Shown here in pieces: positions 35,037 to 44,520 of a stretch of DNA of 64,000 nt. This DNA comes from Rodentibacter haemolyticus (GTDB taxonomy: Bacteria > Pseudomonadota > Gammaproteobacteria > Enterobacterales > Pasteurellaceae), in the NCBI RefSeq assembly GCF_015356115.1, contig NZ_CP063056.1:496001-560000 (forward strand). The letters run 5' to 3'. The notes under the pieces were generated by a model. The model did no database searches. It saw only the letters and a program-made list of their open reading frames with translations, and had not been told where the DNA came from. Position 1 is the stretch's first letter, and each line of letters opens with the position of its first letter. Made by a program: the position numbers and the translations under genes.

Positions 35037-36137
35037 ATGCAATTTAGTATTTCAAGAGAAAATCTATTAAAACCTTTACAGCAAGTTTGTGGCGTATTAA
35101 GCGGCCGCCCGAATATTCCTGTGTTAAACAACGTATTACTCCATATTGAAGATAATCGATTAACGATCACCGGTACGGATTTAGAAGTAGAACTTTCCAG
35201 TCAAACACAGCTTTCTTCGTCCTCCGATAATGGTACTTTCACTATTCCGGCAAAAAAATTCCTTGATATTTGCCGCACTTTATCGGACGAATTTGAAATT
35301 ACCGTTACCTTTGAAGAAGATAGGGCAATTATACAATCCGGAAGAAGCAAATTTAACCTCACAACCCTACCCGCAGAGGAATATCCTAATTTAACCGATT
35401 GGCAATCGGAAGTGGATTTTGCCTTACCGCAAAATACATTACGCCGTTTGATAGAAGCCACCCAATTTTCTATGGCTAACCAAGATGCACGTTATTTCTT
35501 AAACGGTATGAAATTTGAAACGGAAGGCAACTTACTTCGCACCGTGGCGACCGATGGGCATCGCCTTGCCGTTTGCACGATCCCGTTAGAGCAAGAATTA
35601 CAAAATCACGCCGTCATCTTGCCACGTAAAGGGGTCTTAGAGCTAAACCGCCTGTTGGAAAGTAGTGACGAACCTGCACGTTTGCAAATTGGCACAAATA
35701 ACCTCCGTATTCACCTTAATCACATTGTTTTTACATCAAAGCTCATCGATGGTCGCTTCCCTGATTATCGCCGCGTGCTACCACGTAATGCGACAAAAAT
35801 CGTGGAAGGTAATTGGGAATCTTTAAAGCAAGCTTTTGTTCGTGCTTCAATTCTTTCTAATGAACGGGTACGTAGCGTTCGCTTAAATTTAAGTGAAAAC
35901 CAACTCAAAATAACCGCCTCTAACCCGGAACACGAAGTTGCGGAAGAGATTGTCGATGTCGCCTACTCCGGTGAGGAATTAGAAGTGGGTTTCAACGTCA
36001 CTTATATTTTGGATGTATTAAACGCACTAAAATGCCAACTAGTACGTATTCGCTTAACGGATGCCTCATCAAGCTGCTTAATTGAAAATTGTGAAGATAG
36101 CAGCAGCGAATATGTCATAATGCCAATGCGTCTGTAA
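35037..36137 (+). CDS. dnaN: DNA polymerase III beta sliding clamp
   Basis: 366 residues, three repeats of the clamp fold. Recognisable segments are MQFSISRENLLKPLQQVCGVL, GTDLEVEL, FDGR-type LIDGRFPDYRRVLP and the C-terminal SSSEYVIMPMRL that forms part of the partner-binding pocket. It lies between dnaA and recF with 1 base to recF, so the three form an operon. Confidence 0.97.
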   Translation: MQFSISRENLLKPLQQVCGVLSGRPNIPVLNNVLLHIEDNRLTITGTDLEVELSSQTQLSSSSDNGTFTIPAKKFLDICRTLSDEFEITVTFEEDRAIIQSGRSKFNLTTLPAEEYPNLTDWQSEVDFALPQNTLRRLIEATQFSMANQDARYFLNGMKFETEGNLLRTVATDGHRLAVCTIPLEQELQNHAVILPRKGVLELNRLLESSDEPARLQIGTNNLRIHLNHIVFTSKLIDGRFPDYRRVLPRNATKIVEGNWESLKQAFVRASILSNERVRSVRLNLSENQLKITASNPEHEVAEEIVDVAYSGEELEVGFNVTYILDVLNALKCQLVRIRLTDASSSCLIENCEDSSSEYVIMPMRL

Positions 36138-36138
36138 G

Positions 36139-37227
36139 ATGGCCATTACCCGCTTATCTGTTGAAAAATTTAGAAATCTAAATGCCGTGGATCTGGAATT
36201 GGATCACGGCTTTAACTTTTTGGTGGGAAACAACGGTAGCGGAAAAACCAGCTTACTTGAAGCGATTTTTTATTTAGGTCACGGACGTTCTTTTAAAAGT
36301 GCGGTCACAAATCGTATTATTTCTTATGATGAACCTCACTTTACGCTTTTCGGACAAATACAAGAAGGGCAACACCAATGGTCAGTCGGATTACAGAAGC
36401 CACGACAAGGAAATACCCTCGTAAAAATCAATGGTGAAGACGGCAATAAAATCGCTGATCTTGCTCACTTGCTCCCTATGCAACTTATCACTCCGGAAGG
36501 TTTAACGCTATTAAACGGCGGCCCAAGTTATCGCCGAGCTTTTCTAGATTGGGGACTATTTCACCATCATCTCCACTTCCATTCCGCTTGGGGCAACCTC
36601 AATCGTTTGTTAAAACAACGAAATGCAGCCCTGAATCAGTTTCAACCTTATGAAGCGATAAAAGTGTGGGATATTGAATTGGCAAAACTCGCACATCAAG
36701 TCAGTGATTGGCGAGCCGAATATGCCGAAGCATTACGCCCTGAAATAGAACAAACCTGTCGATTATTTTTACCGGAGTTAGAAATTAACGTAAATTTTCA
36801 TCAAGGTTGGGATAAAAATACCGAATATGGCGATTTGCTTCTCCAAAATTTTGAGCGTGATAAATCCTTAGGTTATACCTTTTCCGGTCCTCAAAAGGCC
36901 GATTTTCGTTTTAAAGCCAATGGATTACCGGTAGAAGATGTGCTTTCACGCGGTCAATTAAAATTGCTAATGTGCGCCTTACGCCTTGCTCAAGGGGAGC
37001 ATTTAATGAAAGAAAAACAGCGTTCCTGCATTTTCTTAATTGATGATTTCGCTTCCGAGTTGGATCAATTCAAACGCGCCCTGCTTGCAGAACGCTTACA
37101 GCAAAGTAATTCACAAGTGTTTGTAACAGCCATTACCCAAAGACAACTAAAAGAAATGCAAGTGAAAACATCGGGATTGTTTGAGGTGAAAGAGGGTGTA
37201 ATTACGCCATTAGCGAAATTAAAATAA
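36139..37227 (+). CDS. recF: DNA repair and recombination protein RecF
   Basis: 362 residues, SMC-like ATPase that loads RecA at gaps. Walker A is in FLVGNNGSGKTSLLEAIFYLGHG, the signature in DVLSRGQLKLLMCALRLAQG and Walker B in CIFLIDDFASELD. It has the normal length. A hairpin terminator lies 28 bases downstream. Confidence 0.97.
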   Translation: MAITRLSVEKFRNLNAVDLELDHGFNFLVGNNGSGKTSLLEAIFYLGHGRSFKSAVTNRIISYDEPHFTLFGQIQEGQHQWSVGLQKPRQGNTLVKINGEDGNKIADLAHLLPMQLITPEGLTLLNGGPSYRRAFLDWGLFHHHLHFHSAWGNLNRLLKQRNAALNQFQPYEAIKVWDIELAKLAHQVSDWRAEYAEALRPEIEQTCRLFLPELEINVNFHQGWDKNTEYGDLLLQNFERDKSLGYTFSGPQKADFRFKANGLPVEDVLSRGQLKLLMCALRLAQGEHLMKEKQRSCIFLIDDFASELDQFKRALLAERLQQSNSQVFVTAITQRQLKEMQVKTSGLFEVKEGVITPLAKLK

Positions 37228-37255
37228 TCGAAAAATTGACCGCACTTTCTACAAC

Positions 37256-37285
37256 AAAACCGCCTAGAAAATTCAAGGCGGTTTT
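37256..37285. terminator. terminator between recF and iscX
   Basis: AAAACCGCC and GGCGGTTTT form a perfect 9-bp stem around a 12-base loop, with a short T-run. The genes on both sides converge on it, so it can serve both directions. Confidence 0.8.
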
Positions 37286-37304
37286 ATTTCAATAATTTTA
37301 AACA

Positions 37305-37502
37305 CTAATCTTCATATTCTTCCAACCATTTTAGCAAAATGGCTTCAAGAATTGCTTCATTAGATTTCTGCGGATCATCATCAAAATCGTCTAATTCGCA
37401 AATCCATTGATGTAAATCCGTAAAACGAACCGTTTTCGGATCAAGTTCCGGATTACGATCGTATAATTCTTCTGCGATTAGTTGGGCATCAGTCCACTTC
37501 AT
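37305..37502 (-). CDS. iscX: Fe-S assembly protein IscX
   Basis: 65-residue acidic protein (MKWTDAQLIAEELYDRNPELDPKTVRFTDLH) that binds IscS and modulates cluster assembly. It is the last gene of the isc operon and overlaps the fdx stop by one base (TAATG). Confidence 0.95.
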   Translation of the reverse strand: MKWTDAQLIAEELYDRNPELDPKTVRFTDLHQWICELDDFDDDPQKSNEAILEAILLKWLEEYED

Positions 37503-37843
37503 TAATGTGCCGCCTCATTTGCATGATTAAGATTATATTTTGGAATTTCCACGACCAGATCTTCATCTCCGACAACACATTGACAAGAAAGGCGACTGTC
37601 CATTTCTAAGCCCCAAGCCTTATCCAGCATATCTTCTTCTTGATCACTGGTTTCATTTAAGGAGTCAAAACCTTCGCGGATAATGACGTGGCAAGTCGTA
37701 CAGGCGCAAGAGCCGTCACAAGCGTGATGAATTTCTACTCCGGCATTGTGTGCCACTTCAAGTAGGTTATCGCCGGCGGCGGCATCCACCACCATACCTT
37801 CCGGACAAAATTCATCATTCGGTAAAAAAATAACTTTTGGCAT
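37502..37843 (-). CDS. fdx: 2Fe-2S ferredoxin of the isc operon
   Basis: 113 residues with the adrenodoxin-type cluster ligands in HACDGSCACTTCHVII and a fourth Cys in SRLSCQC. It supplies electrons to IscU/IscS during cluster assembly. Three hairpins fill the gap between it and hscA. Confidence 0.95.
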   Translation of the reverse strand: MPKVIFLPNDEFCPEGMVVDAAAGDNLLEVAHNAGVEIHHACDGSCACTTCHVIIREGFDSLNETSDQEEDMLDKAWGLEMDSRLSCQCVVGDEDLVVEIPKYNLNHANEAAH

Positions 37844-37877
37844 AATACTTTCCTCAAAATAATTTAAAATTTATACG

Positions 37878-37949
37878 CAATCGTTTTAAACGATTGCTAT
37901 GTCTAACGACACTGTTGGCAAAGCCAACGTTCAAAATCTAACGATTTTG
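37878..37949. repeat. three tandem hairpins between hscA and fdx
   Basis: Within 72 bases there are three perfect dyads: CAATCGTTTTAAACGATTG (37878-37896, 9-bp arms), GTTGGCAAAGCCAAC (37914-37928, 6-bp arms) and CAAAATCTAACGATTTTG (37932-37949, 7-bp arms). They fill the hscA-fdx gap in the middle of the isc operon. They could form stable RNA structures that adjust the mRNA level of fdx and iscX relative to hscA, or be remnants of a repeat family. Confidence 0.8.
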
Positions 37950-37959
37950 TGACCGCACT

Positions 37960-39834
37960 TTACGGTTTCTCAATTTCTGCGACATTCTTACCGCTAAGGG
38001 CTTTATTAATTGACGCATTCATTCTGCGTGCCGCAAATTCCTGTGTCGCCACGTCCAATGCTTTAATCCCTTGTGCAATCGCATCACGATCCGCACCTTG
38101 TTTTACATCAATGAGCTGCTTTAATATGGCCTCGATCTGATGAAATTCTTCCGTGCTAAGCAATTCCGCACCATCGGCTTGCAAGGCGGCAATAACACTT
38201 TCAATCACTCTTTCGGCTTCTACACGCTGTTCTGCGAGTTCACGCGCTTGTAAATCTTCTTGAGCATTATCAAAAGAAGATTTAATCATTGCCGTCACTT
38301 CTTCATCCGTCAAACCGTAAGAAGGTTTAATTTGAATAGAAGCCTGCACTTTGGTCGATTTTTCCATTGCCGTAACACTTAGCAAGCCGTCAGCATCCAC
38401 TTGATAAGTCACACGGATATGTGCCGCGCCGGCTGCCATCGGCGGAATGCCACGTAAAGTAAAACGACCTAAAGAACGACAGTCCTCAACAAGCTCCCGT
38501 TCACCTTGCACTACATGAACGGTCATCGCGGTTTGCCCGTCTTTGAAAGTGGTGAATTCTTGCGCTCGGGCAACGGGAATTGTGGTATTACGCGGAATAA
38601 TTTTTTCCACTAATCCGCCCATCGTTTCAATGCCTAAAGACAGTGGCACGACATCAAGCAATAACATATCTGCTTCCGTTTTATTGCCCACCAAAATATC
38701 CGCCTGAATCGCCGCCCCAAGCGCAACCACTTTATCCGGGTCAATAGAAGTCAATGGTGTTTTACCAAAAAACTCGCCTACCTGTTCACGAACATAAGGT
38801 ACACGTGTTGAACCGCCGACCATTACGACTTCCTGCACTTCATCAGCTTCCACATTGGCATCTTTTAAAGCACGGCGACAAGTCAGTAATGAGCGTTTAA
38901 CAAGCCCGTAAATTAATTCATTAAATTGGTCACGCGTAATCTCAACTGAAAAATCCAGCCAAGAAATGACCGCACTTTGCGCATTACTCAGAGCAATTTT
39001 AGCTTGATTTGCAAGGGTTAGAAGCTCACGCTGTTGATTCGCATTTTGTGCTTGACATTGAGTTTGCTGCGACACCCAACCCGCAATTAAATGATCGAAA
39101 TCATCACCGCCTAATGCGGTATCACCGGCAGTTGCCAAAACTTCAAATACGCCTTTGGATAGACGCAAAATAGAAATATCAAACGTGCCGCCACCTAAAT
39201 CATATACGGCAATTACCCCTTCTTGTCCGCTATCTAAACCATAAGCGACAGCGGCTGCCGTGGGTTCATTCAATAAGCGTAATACATTTAAACCGGCTAA
39301 ACGTGCGGCGTCTTTGGTGCTTTGACGCTGTGCATCATCGAAATACGCCGGTACGGTGATCACCACACCGGAAAGTTCCCCCCCTAAACGCTGCTCGGCA
39401 ATATGATTTAAACGCGCAAGAATATCGGCAGAGACTTCTATTGGGCTTTTTTGCCCCTGAGCCGTCACTATTAAGGGTAAGCCGTTTTCACTTGCTTTAA
39501 ATTCATAAGGGAGCGATGGATAACGGGTTCGTACATCGGCAAGACTACGACCGATTAAACGTTTTACCGAAATAATCGTATTCTGAGGATCGGAAGAAGC
39601 ATGCTTGAAGGCATCTACCCCAACCTGTTTTTCATTTTCGCCGTTCGCCGTTTTACCGTAATACACGACTGAAGGCGTAAGGCTTCGCTCCCGCTCATCA
39701 TTTAAGATTGTCGCTTGACCGCTGCGCACTGCCGCTACCAAAGAATTTGTTGTCCCTAAATCGATCCCGACCGCCAAACGATGTTGATGCGGTGCAGCAG
39801 TTTGCCCCGGTTCTGCAATTTGTAATAATGCCAT
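37960..39834 (-). CDS. hscA: Fe-S biogenesis Hsp70 chaperone HscA
   Basis: 624 residues, DnaK family. ATPase domain motifs are AVGIDLGTTNSLVAAV, the phosphate 2 motif VYDLGGGTFDISIL and VMVGGSTRVPYV; a substrate-binding domain and helical lid follow. It releases clusters from IscU together with HscB. It ends just before the three-hairpin gap. Confidence 0.96.
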   Translation of the reverse strand: MALLQIAEPGQTAAPHQHRLAVGIDLGTTNSLVAAVRSGQATILNDERERSLTPSVVYYGKTANGENEKQVGVDAFKHASSDPQNTIISVKRLIGRSLADVRTRYPSLPYEFKASENGLPLIVTAQGQKSPIEVSADILARLNHIAEQRLGGELSGVVITVPAYFDDAQRQSTKDAARLAGLNVLRLLNEPTAAAVAYGLDSGQEGVIAVYDLGGGTFDISILRLSKGVFEVLATAGDTALGGDDFDHLIAGWVSQQTQCQAQNANQQRELLTLANQAKIALSNAQSAVISWLDFSVEITRDQFNELIYGLVKRSLLTCRRALKDANVEADEVQEVVMVGGSTRVPYVREQVGEFFGKTPLTSIDPDKVVALGAAIQADILVGNKTEADMLLLDVVPLSLGIETMGGLVEKIIPRNTTIPVARAQEFTTFKDGQTAMTVHVVQGERELVEDCRSLGRFTLRGIPPMAAGAAHIRVTYQVDADGLLSVTAMEKSTKVQASIQIKPSYGLTDEEVTAMIKSSFDNAQEDLQARELAEQRVEAERVIESVIAALQADGAELLSTEEFHQIEAILKQLIDVKQGADRDAIAQGIKALDVATQEFAARRMNASINKALSGKNVAEIEKP

Positions 39835-39861
39835 AATATTTCTTTTCTATTTCTTCATTAA

Positions 39862-40548
39862 TTATGCGACAGAATACGCCATCTCAAATTTTTCTTTCTC
39901 TGCAAAGGCGGCTTTATAATGGGTTTCGATATTCACTTCACGTTTTTGTCGTTGGTCAATTAGCGTATTTTTATCTTCCGCTAAATCAGGCATAAACACA
40001 AAAATCTGATTACCATCTAATTGTTTCACATCCTCTTGCCAACCTTGCCAAAATAGTCCTTGATAGAAAGCCTCAAGATCACCGTTTAATACCCAAGACA
40101 AAAATTCCGTATAGGTGAAATTTAAGTTATGCCAACTTAAATCTTTCGGTGAAAAATAGTAAATTTTTCCAAGATGTTCACCTAATGAACCGCCATTTAA
40201 TGCAAAATAGCCACCGATGACATCGTCTGCAACCAATAAATATTTTGGTTTTTCGCCTGATTCAGTGAAAGACTTACTAAAATTCCAATCCATTAAGCCG
40301 CGAGGCAATTTAAAACTACCGGAACCTAAAATTCGCAACCATCCATAATGAATCAAAATGCCACCGGTTTCATAAATCACCGCCCCCATTGGCGATGAAG
40401 TCGGCATTTGCATAGTGAAAAGCTCACGCCCGGCACTGGATTGATCTTTTTTGATGACCAGACAATCATTCCGCGCCAACTCAATCCATTGGGAAAGTGT
40501 TGGCCATGCGGAACGTTCAGAATCGGTTAGTTGTTCGAGAGTTTGCAT
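39862..40548 (-). CDS. DUF2625-family protein in the isc operon
   Basis: 228 residues, soluble, without signal peptide or membrane segments. It has the DUF2625 features PMGAVIYETGGILIHYGWLRILGSGS and LMDWNF ... LLVADDVIGGYFALNGG. It sits between hscB and hscA in the same direction, an arrangement I recall from Haemophilus isc clusters. A role in Fe-S assembly is suggested only by position. Confidence 0.75.
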   Translation of the reverse strand: MQTLEQLTDSERSAWPTLSQWIELARNDCLVIKKDQSSAGRELFTMQMPTSSPMGAVIYETGGILIHYGWLRILGSGSFKLPRGLMDWNFSKSFTESGEKPKYLLVADDVIGGYFALNGGSLGEHLGKIYYFSPKDLSWHNLNFTYTEFLSWVLNGDLEAFYQGLFWQGWQEDVKQLDGNQIFVFMPDLAEDKNTLIDQRQKREVNIETHYKAAFAEKEKFEMAYSVA

Positions 40549-40596
40549 AATTTATAGACTATATCGTTAAAAAATACGGGAAATTTTAACCGCACT

Positions 40597-41118
40597 TTAA
40601 AGCTCAAAAAAACGCTCTTCTATGCGTTCGATTTCTTCTGTTAGTTTACGTATAAAGCGTAATTTATCACATATTTGCGCCGCCAATTGCCATTGTTGCA
40701 TTTGGAGATTTTCAGAAAGTGCGGTTAATAATTTCTGCGTTTCTAATTTGATTTCTTTTGCAAAAGCAGCTAACGCCCGCTCATTTTTTTGCATTTCAAA
40801 TTCTTCTAATTGTTCCCGCCATTGTAACTGTTGCATTAAAAACGCCACATCTTGCGTGCTTTTTTGCTCAAGATCTTGCTGATTTCCGGTATTCAGCGCA
40901 ATTATCGCTTCAGCACGCAAAATCGGATCTTTTAACGTTTTTAAGGCATCATTCACTTCAGTCGATTTCTGCATTGCAATACGTTGTTCTACCGCACTTG
41001 CAGAGGCAAAATTATCAGGGTGCAACGTCTTTTGCAGTTCCAGATAACGTGCATTTAAGGCTTGCATATCGAGTTGAAAATCAACGGGTAAATCAAAAAT
41101 TTCAAAAGGATTGAACAT
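40597..41118 (-). CDS. hscB: Fe-S co-chaperone HscB
   Basis: 173 residues. The N-terminal J domain includes the HPD motif (KTLHPDNFAS) that stimulates HscA. The C-terminal three-helix bundle binds IscU. It starts 11 bases after iscA. Confidence 0.95.
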   Translation of the reverse strand: MFNPFEIFDLPVDFQLDMQALNARYLELQKTLHPDNFASASAVEQRIAMQKSTEVNDALKTLKDPILRAEAIIALNTGNQQDLEQKSTQDVAFLMQQLQWREQLEEFEMQKNERALAAFAKEIKLETQKLLTALSENLQMQQWQLAAQICDKLRFIRKLTEEIERIEERFFEL

Positions 41119-41129
41119 GATATGTCACC

Positions 41130-41453
41130 TTAAACGTGAAAACTTTCACCGCAACCGCAAGATTCTTTAACGTTCGGATTATTATATTTAAAGCCTTCAT
41201 TTAACCCTTCTTTTACATAATCCAACTCAATGCCATTAAGATAAACCAAGCTTTTGGGATCGACGATGATCTTTACACCATGTTGTTCAAACACTTGATC
41301 CTCATCATTCAGCACATCAACAAATTCCAAGACGTATGCTAAGCCCGAACAGCCTGAAGTTTTCACCCCCAGACGTAAGCCAATACCTTTACCGCGATTA
41401 TCCAAAAAAGCTTTTACACGCTGTGCGGCTTTTTCTGTTAATGTAATGCTCAT
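41130..41453 (-). CDS. iscA: iron-sulfur carrier protein IscA
   Basis: 107 residues of the A-type carrier family with the three conserved Cys in GVKTSGCSGLAY and KESCGCGESF. It accepts clusters made on IscU. A paired uptake-signal hairpin separates it from iscU. Confidence 0.95.
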   Translation of the reverse strand: MSITLTEKAAQRVKAFLDNRGKGIGLRLGVKTSGCSGLAYVLEFVDVLNDEDQVFEQHGVKIIVDPKSLVYLNGIELDYVKEGLNEGFKYNNPNVKESCGCGESFHV

Positions 41454-41470
41454 ACTTCCCCTACGATCAG

Positions 41471-41501
41471 TAAAAGTGCGGTCATTTTTACCGCACTTTT
41501 T
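41471..41501. terminator. inverted uptake-signal hairpin between iscU and iscA
   Basis: AAAAGTGCGGT and ACCGCACTTTT form an 11-bp stem with a 7-base loop and T-runs. It lies within the isc operon, so some transcripts may end after iscU, which would lower expression of the distal genes. Confidence 0.7.
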
Positions 41502-41507
41502 ATTGTA

Positions 41508-41891
41508 TTATTCGCCTTGTTTCGCTTTGTAATCCGCAATTGCCGCTTTGATTGCATCTTCCGCTAAAATGGAGCAATGCACTTTTACCGGCGGTAATTC
41601 TAATTCTTCGGCAATTTGGCTATTTTTGATTGCTCCCGCTTCTTCTAAGGATTTACCTTTTACCCATTCGGTAATCAACGAACTTGAAGCGATAGCGGAT
41701 CCGCAACCGTAAGTCTTGAACTTCGCATCTTCGATAATGCCGCTATCGTTTACTTTGATTTGTAACTGCATTACGTCACCACAGGCCGGCGCACCCACCA
41801 TTCCGGTACCGACAGAACTATCTTTTTTATCCAACGCTCCGACATTGCGCGGATTTTCATAATGATCAATTACTTTTTCACTATAAGCCAT
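41508..41891 (-). CDS. iscU: Fe-S cluster scaffold IscU
   Basis: 127 residues with the three ligand Cys in GAPACGDVM, YGCGSAIASSS and VHCSILAEDA, and the LPPVKVHC site recognised by HscA. It receives sulfur from IscS. Confidence 0.97.
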   Translation of the reverse strand: MAYSEKVIDHYENPRNVGALDKKDSSVGTGMVGAPACGDVMQLQIKVNDSGIIEDAKFKTYGCGSAIASSSLITEWVKGKSLEEAGAIKNSQIAEELELPPVKVHCSILAEDAIKAAIADYKAKQGE

Positions 41892-41963
41892 TTTAACTTT
41901 CCTTACTTAAATGATTGAAAAATGCTGCCGATAATACTCGGCAAATCGGCAGCAATGAAATTC

Positions 41964-43184
41964 CTAGTGCGCAGACCATTCAATGGTGCTGAGATCTACA
42001 CCTTCTTTAAACATATCCCATAACGGAGACAACGCACGTAATTTTTCTACCGCACCTTTCATTAAGTTGATGGTGTAATCAATTTCTTCTTCAGTAGTAT
42101 AACGACCGAGGGTGAAACGAATCGAACTGTGTGCCAATTCATCATTTAAGCCTAAAGCACGCAATACATAAGAAGGTTCAAGACTTGCTGATGTACAAGC
42201 CGAACCTGAAGAAACGGCGATATCACGCAGTGCCATCATCAAGGATTCACCTTCTACATAGTTAAAGCTGATGTTGAGATTGTTATCTAAACGATGTTCC
42301 ATCGAACCGTTAACATAGGTTTCTTCAATGTCTTTTAAGCCGTTGTATAAACGATCACGAAGTGCCTTTAAACGTGGCATTTCGGTTGCCATTTCTTCTT
42401 TTGCAATGCGGTACGCTTCACCCATTCCTACAATTTGATGCACAGGCAATGTGCCGGAACGCATACCACGCTCATGGCCACCGCCATGGATGATCGCTTC
42501 CAAACGCACGCGCGGTTTACGGCGAACATATAACGCACCTATACCTTTTGGCCCATAAAGTTTATGGCTGGACATAGAAAGTAAATCTACCGGTAATTCC
42601 GCTAAATTAATGGCTACTTTGCCCACCGCCTGTGTTGCATCAACGTGAAAAATCGTTTTATTTGCACGACAAAGTTCACCGATGGCTTTAATGTCTTGTA
42701 CCACGCCGATTTCATTATTAGCGTGCATAATCGATGCCACGATAGTATCCGGACGAAGTGCCGCTTTGAATTTTTCTAAATCGATTAAACCGTCGGACTC
42801 CGGTTCTAAATAAGTTACTTCAAAACCTTCTCGTTCTAACTGACGACAAGTATCAAGTACCGCTTTATGTTCGGTTTTACAAGTGATGATATGCTTACCT
42901 TTAGTTTGATAAAAATGCGCTGCGCCTTTAATCGCCAAGTTATCGGATTCCGTTGCACCTGATGTGAACACAATTTCTCGAGAATCCGCACCAATTAAAT
43001 CGGCAATTTGATTACGTGCAATATCCACGGCTTCCTCTGCTTGCCAACCGAATTTATGGGAACGGGATGCCGGATTACCGAAGGTGCCGTCAATGGTTAA
43101 AAATTCCATCATTTTTTTCGCAACACGTTCGTCCACCGGGCAAGTTGCCGCATAATCCAAATAAATAGGTAATTTCATTTTCAC
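41964..43184 (-). CDS. iscS: cysteine desulfurase IscS
   Basis: 406 residues, PLP-dependent. The PLP lysine is in SMSSHKLYGPKGIGALY and the catalytic loop Cys in SSGSACTSASLEPSYVL. It provides sulfur for Fe-S clusters and tRNA thiolation. It starts 58 bases after iscR. Confidence 0.97.
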   Translation of the reverse strand: MKMKLPIYLDYAATCPVDERVAKKMMEFLTIDGTFGNPASRSHKFGWQAEEAVDIARNQIADLIGADSREIVFTSGATESDNLAIKGAAHFYQTKGKHIITCKTEHKAVLDTCRQLEREGFEVTYLEPESDGLIDLEKFKAALRPDTIVASIMHANNEIGVVQDIKAIGELCRANKTIFHVDATQAVGKVAINLAELPVDLLSMSSHKLYGPKGIGALYVRRKPRVRLEAIIHGGGHERGMRSGTLPVHQIVGMGEAYRIAKEEMATEMPRLKALRDRLYNGLKDIEETYVNGSMEHRLDNNLNISFNYVEGESLMMALRDIAVSSGSACTSASLEPSYVLRALGLNDELAHSSIRFTLGRYTTEEEIDYTINLMKGAVEKLRALSPLWDMFKEGVDLSTIEWSAH

Positions 43185-43242
43185 TCCTAATAAACCATTA
43201 AAAATTTAACCGCACTTTTGTTATTCGTACAGCTACTTTCCT

Positions 43243-43692
43243 TTATTGATTCAATAAATTTTCAAAATCACTATGAGATTCAAGCCTGATATTACGTTTA
43301 TTAACCAACTCTGCTAACGTAATCTCATTTAAAAAACTTTCAATACGGTTGCTTAATTCTTCCCAAAGCGCATGAGTTAAGCACTCCGTGCCATTCTGGC
43401 AATTACCACGCCCTAAACACTTAGTAACGTGAATATTTTCATTTACTGCCGAAATAACCATTCCGATAGAAATCTGATCACAAGATAAACCGAGTTTATA
43501 ACCGCCACCCGGACCACGAACACTTGTTACTAAACCACATCGGCGTAATTTAGCAAAAAGTTGTTCTAAATAAGATAGTGAAATATTTTGGCGCTCAGAA
43601 ATATCTGCAAGACTCACCGGCCCATTAATCGCATTTAATGCGATATCTAAAATCGCGGTTACTGCATAACGCCCTTTTGAGGTAAGTTTCAT
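43243..43692 (-). CDS. iscR: Fe-S cluster regulator IscR
   Basis: 149 residues, Rrf2 family. It has an N-terminal winged helix (KLTSKGRYAVTAILDIAL ... SLSYLEQLFAKLRRCGLVTSVRGPGGGYKL) and three cluster Cys in CLGRGNCQNGTEC. The 2Fe-2S form represses the isc operon. A good IscR site lies 35 bases upstream. Confidence 0.96.
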   Translation of the reverse strand: MKLTSKGRYAVTAILDIALNAINGPVSLADISERQNISLSYLEQLFAKLRRCGLVTSVRGPGGGYKLGLSCDQISIGMVISAVNENIHVTKCLGRGNCQNGTECLTHALWEELSNRIESFLNEITLAELVNKRNIRLESHSDFENLLNQ

Positions 43693-43726
43693 AAAGTTTC
43701 CTTAAAAAAGTTGCGCCAATGTTTAC

Positions 43727-43751
43727 ATATCAGACTAAAATAGTCAACTAT
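43727..43751. promoter_or_regulatory. type 1 IscR binding site before iscR
   Basis: The 25-base site runs from ATATCAGACT to AGTCAACTAT and matches the type 1 consensus ATASYYGACTRWWWYAGTCRRSTAT at 23 of 25 positions. It lies just upstream of iscR and overlaps the last codons of trmJ (stop at 43744-43746). This supports feedback repression as in E. coli. Confidence 0.88.
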
Positions 43752-44496
43752 CCATATTGGGCAAATTAAGTTGTTTTTCAACCGAACTTAGCATTCCGCG
43801 TAAAATATTCAGTTCGTTTTTTTCAACATTCGAACGCAAATATAAACGTCTTAATTTCTGCATAACGCCTTGATTTTTAATGAATCCAAGAGATTTATAA
43901 ACCCGATCCGTATGTGCGAAAAAATATTCCATTTCTTGTGATGTCGCATAATGATGGTCGGTATTATTAATTTCACCAATCAAAGAAAACGGTATTACAT
44001 TATTTTCTTTCGTTAATAATTCCATTCTTAATTCATAACAAATTAACTGGACTGCCATCGCCAAATTTAATGATGAATAATCAGGGTTTGCCGGAATCGT
44101 AAGGTGATAATGACATTTGAGCAATTCGTCATTATGTAACCCTACACGTTCGCGTCCGAAAACAATTGCAACATTTCCGTTATGAGCAGCGACTTTTTCG
44201 CTGCATTCTCGTGGTTCAATCAAAGTATTTTGCAGATGACGCAAACGTGCACTCGTACCAATCACTAATGAACAATCGGCGATTGCTTCATCAAAACTAG
44301 AAACGATGTGCGCGGCTCTCACAATATCTTCTGCGCCGGCAGAAAGTGCGATAGATTGCTCGTCTATCAATTTTGGTGAAACTAAATAGAGTTGGGAAAA
44401 CCCCATAGTCTTCATCGCACGCGCAGCAGAACCAATATTCCCGCTGTGTGAAGTTTCCACAAGAACAACTCGGATATTCTCGAACATAAGTTTCAT
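43744..44496 (-). CDS. trmJ: tRNA (cytidine32/uridine32-2'-O)-methyltransferase TrmJ
   Basis: SPOUT-family methyltransferase of 250 residues. Conserved segments are VLVETSHSGNIGSAARAMKTMGFSQLYLV, VFGRERVGLHNDEL (the knot region) and IPANPDYSSLNLAMAVQL. The frame opens at 44520, but ATG 44496 (MKLMFENIRVV) has AGG 7-8 bases upstream and gives the usual N terminus. It lies next to iscR, as in Haemophilus and E. coli. Confidence 0.9.
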   Translation of the reverse strand: MKLMFENIRVVLVETSHSGNIGSAARAMKTMGFSQLYLVSPKLIDEQSIALSAGAEDIVRAAHIVSSFDEAIADCSLVIGTSARLRHLQNTLIEPRECSEKVAAHNGNVAIVFGRERVGLHNDELLKCHYHLTIPANPDYSSLNLAMAVQLICYELRMELLTKENNVIPFSLIGEINNTDHHYATSQEMEYFFAHTDRVYKSLGFIKNQGVMQKLRRLYLRSNVEKNELNILRGMLSSVEKQLNLPNMDS

Positions 44497-44520
44497 TATC
44501 TGACCTAAAATTGCGGGCAT

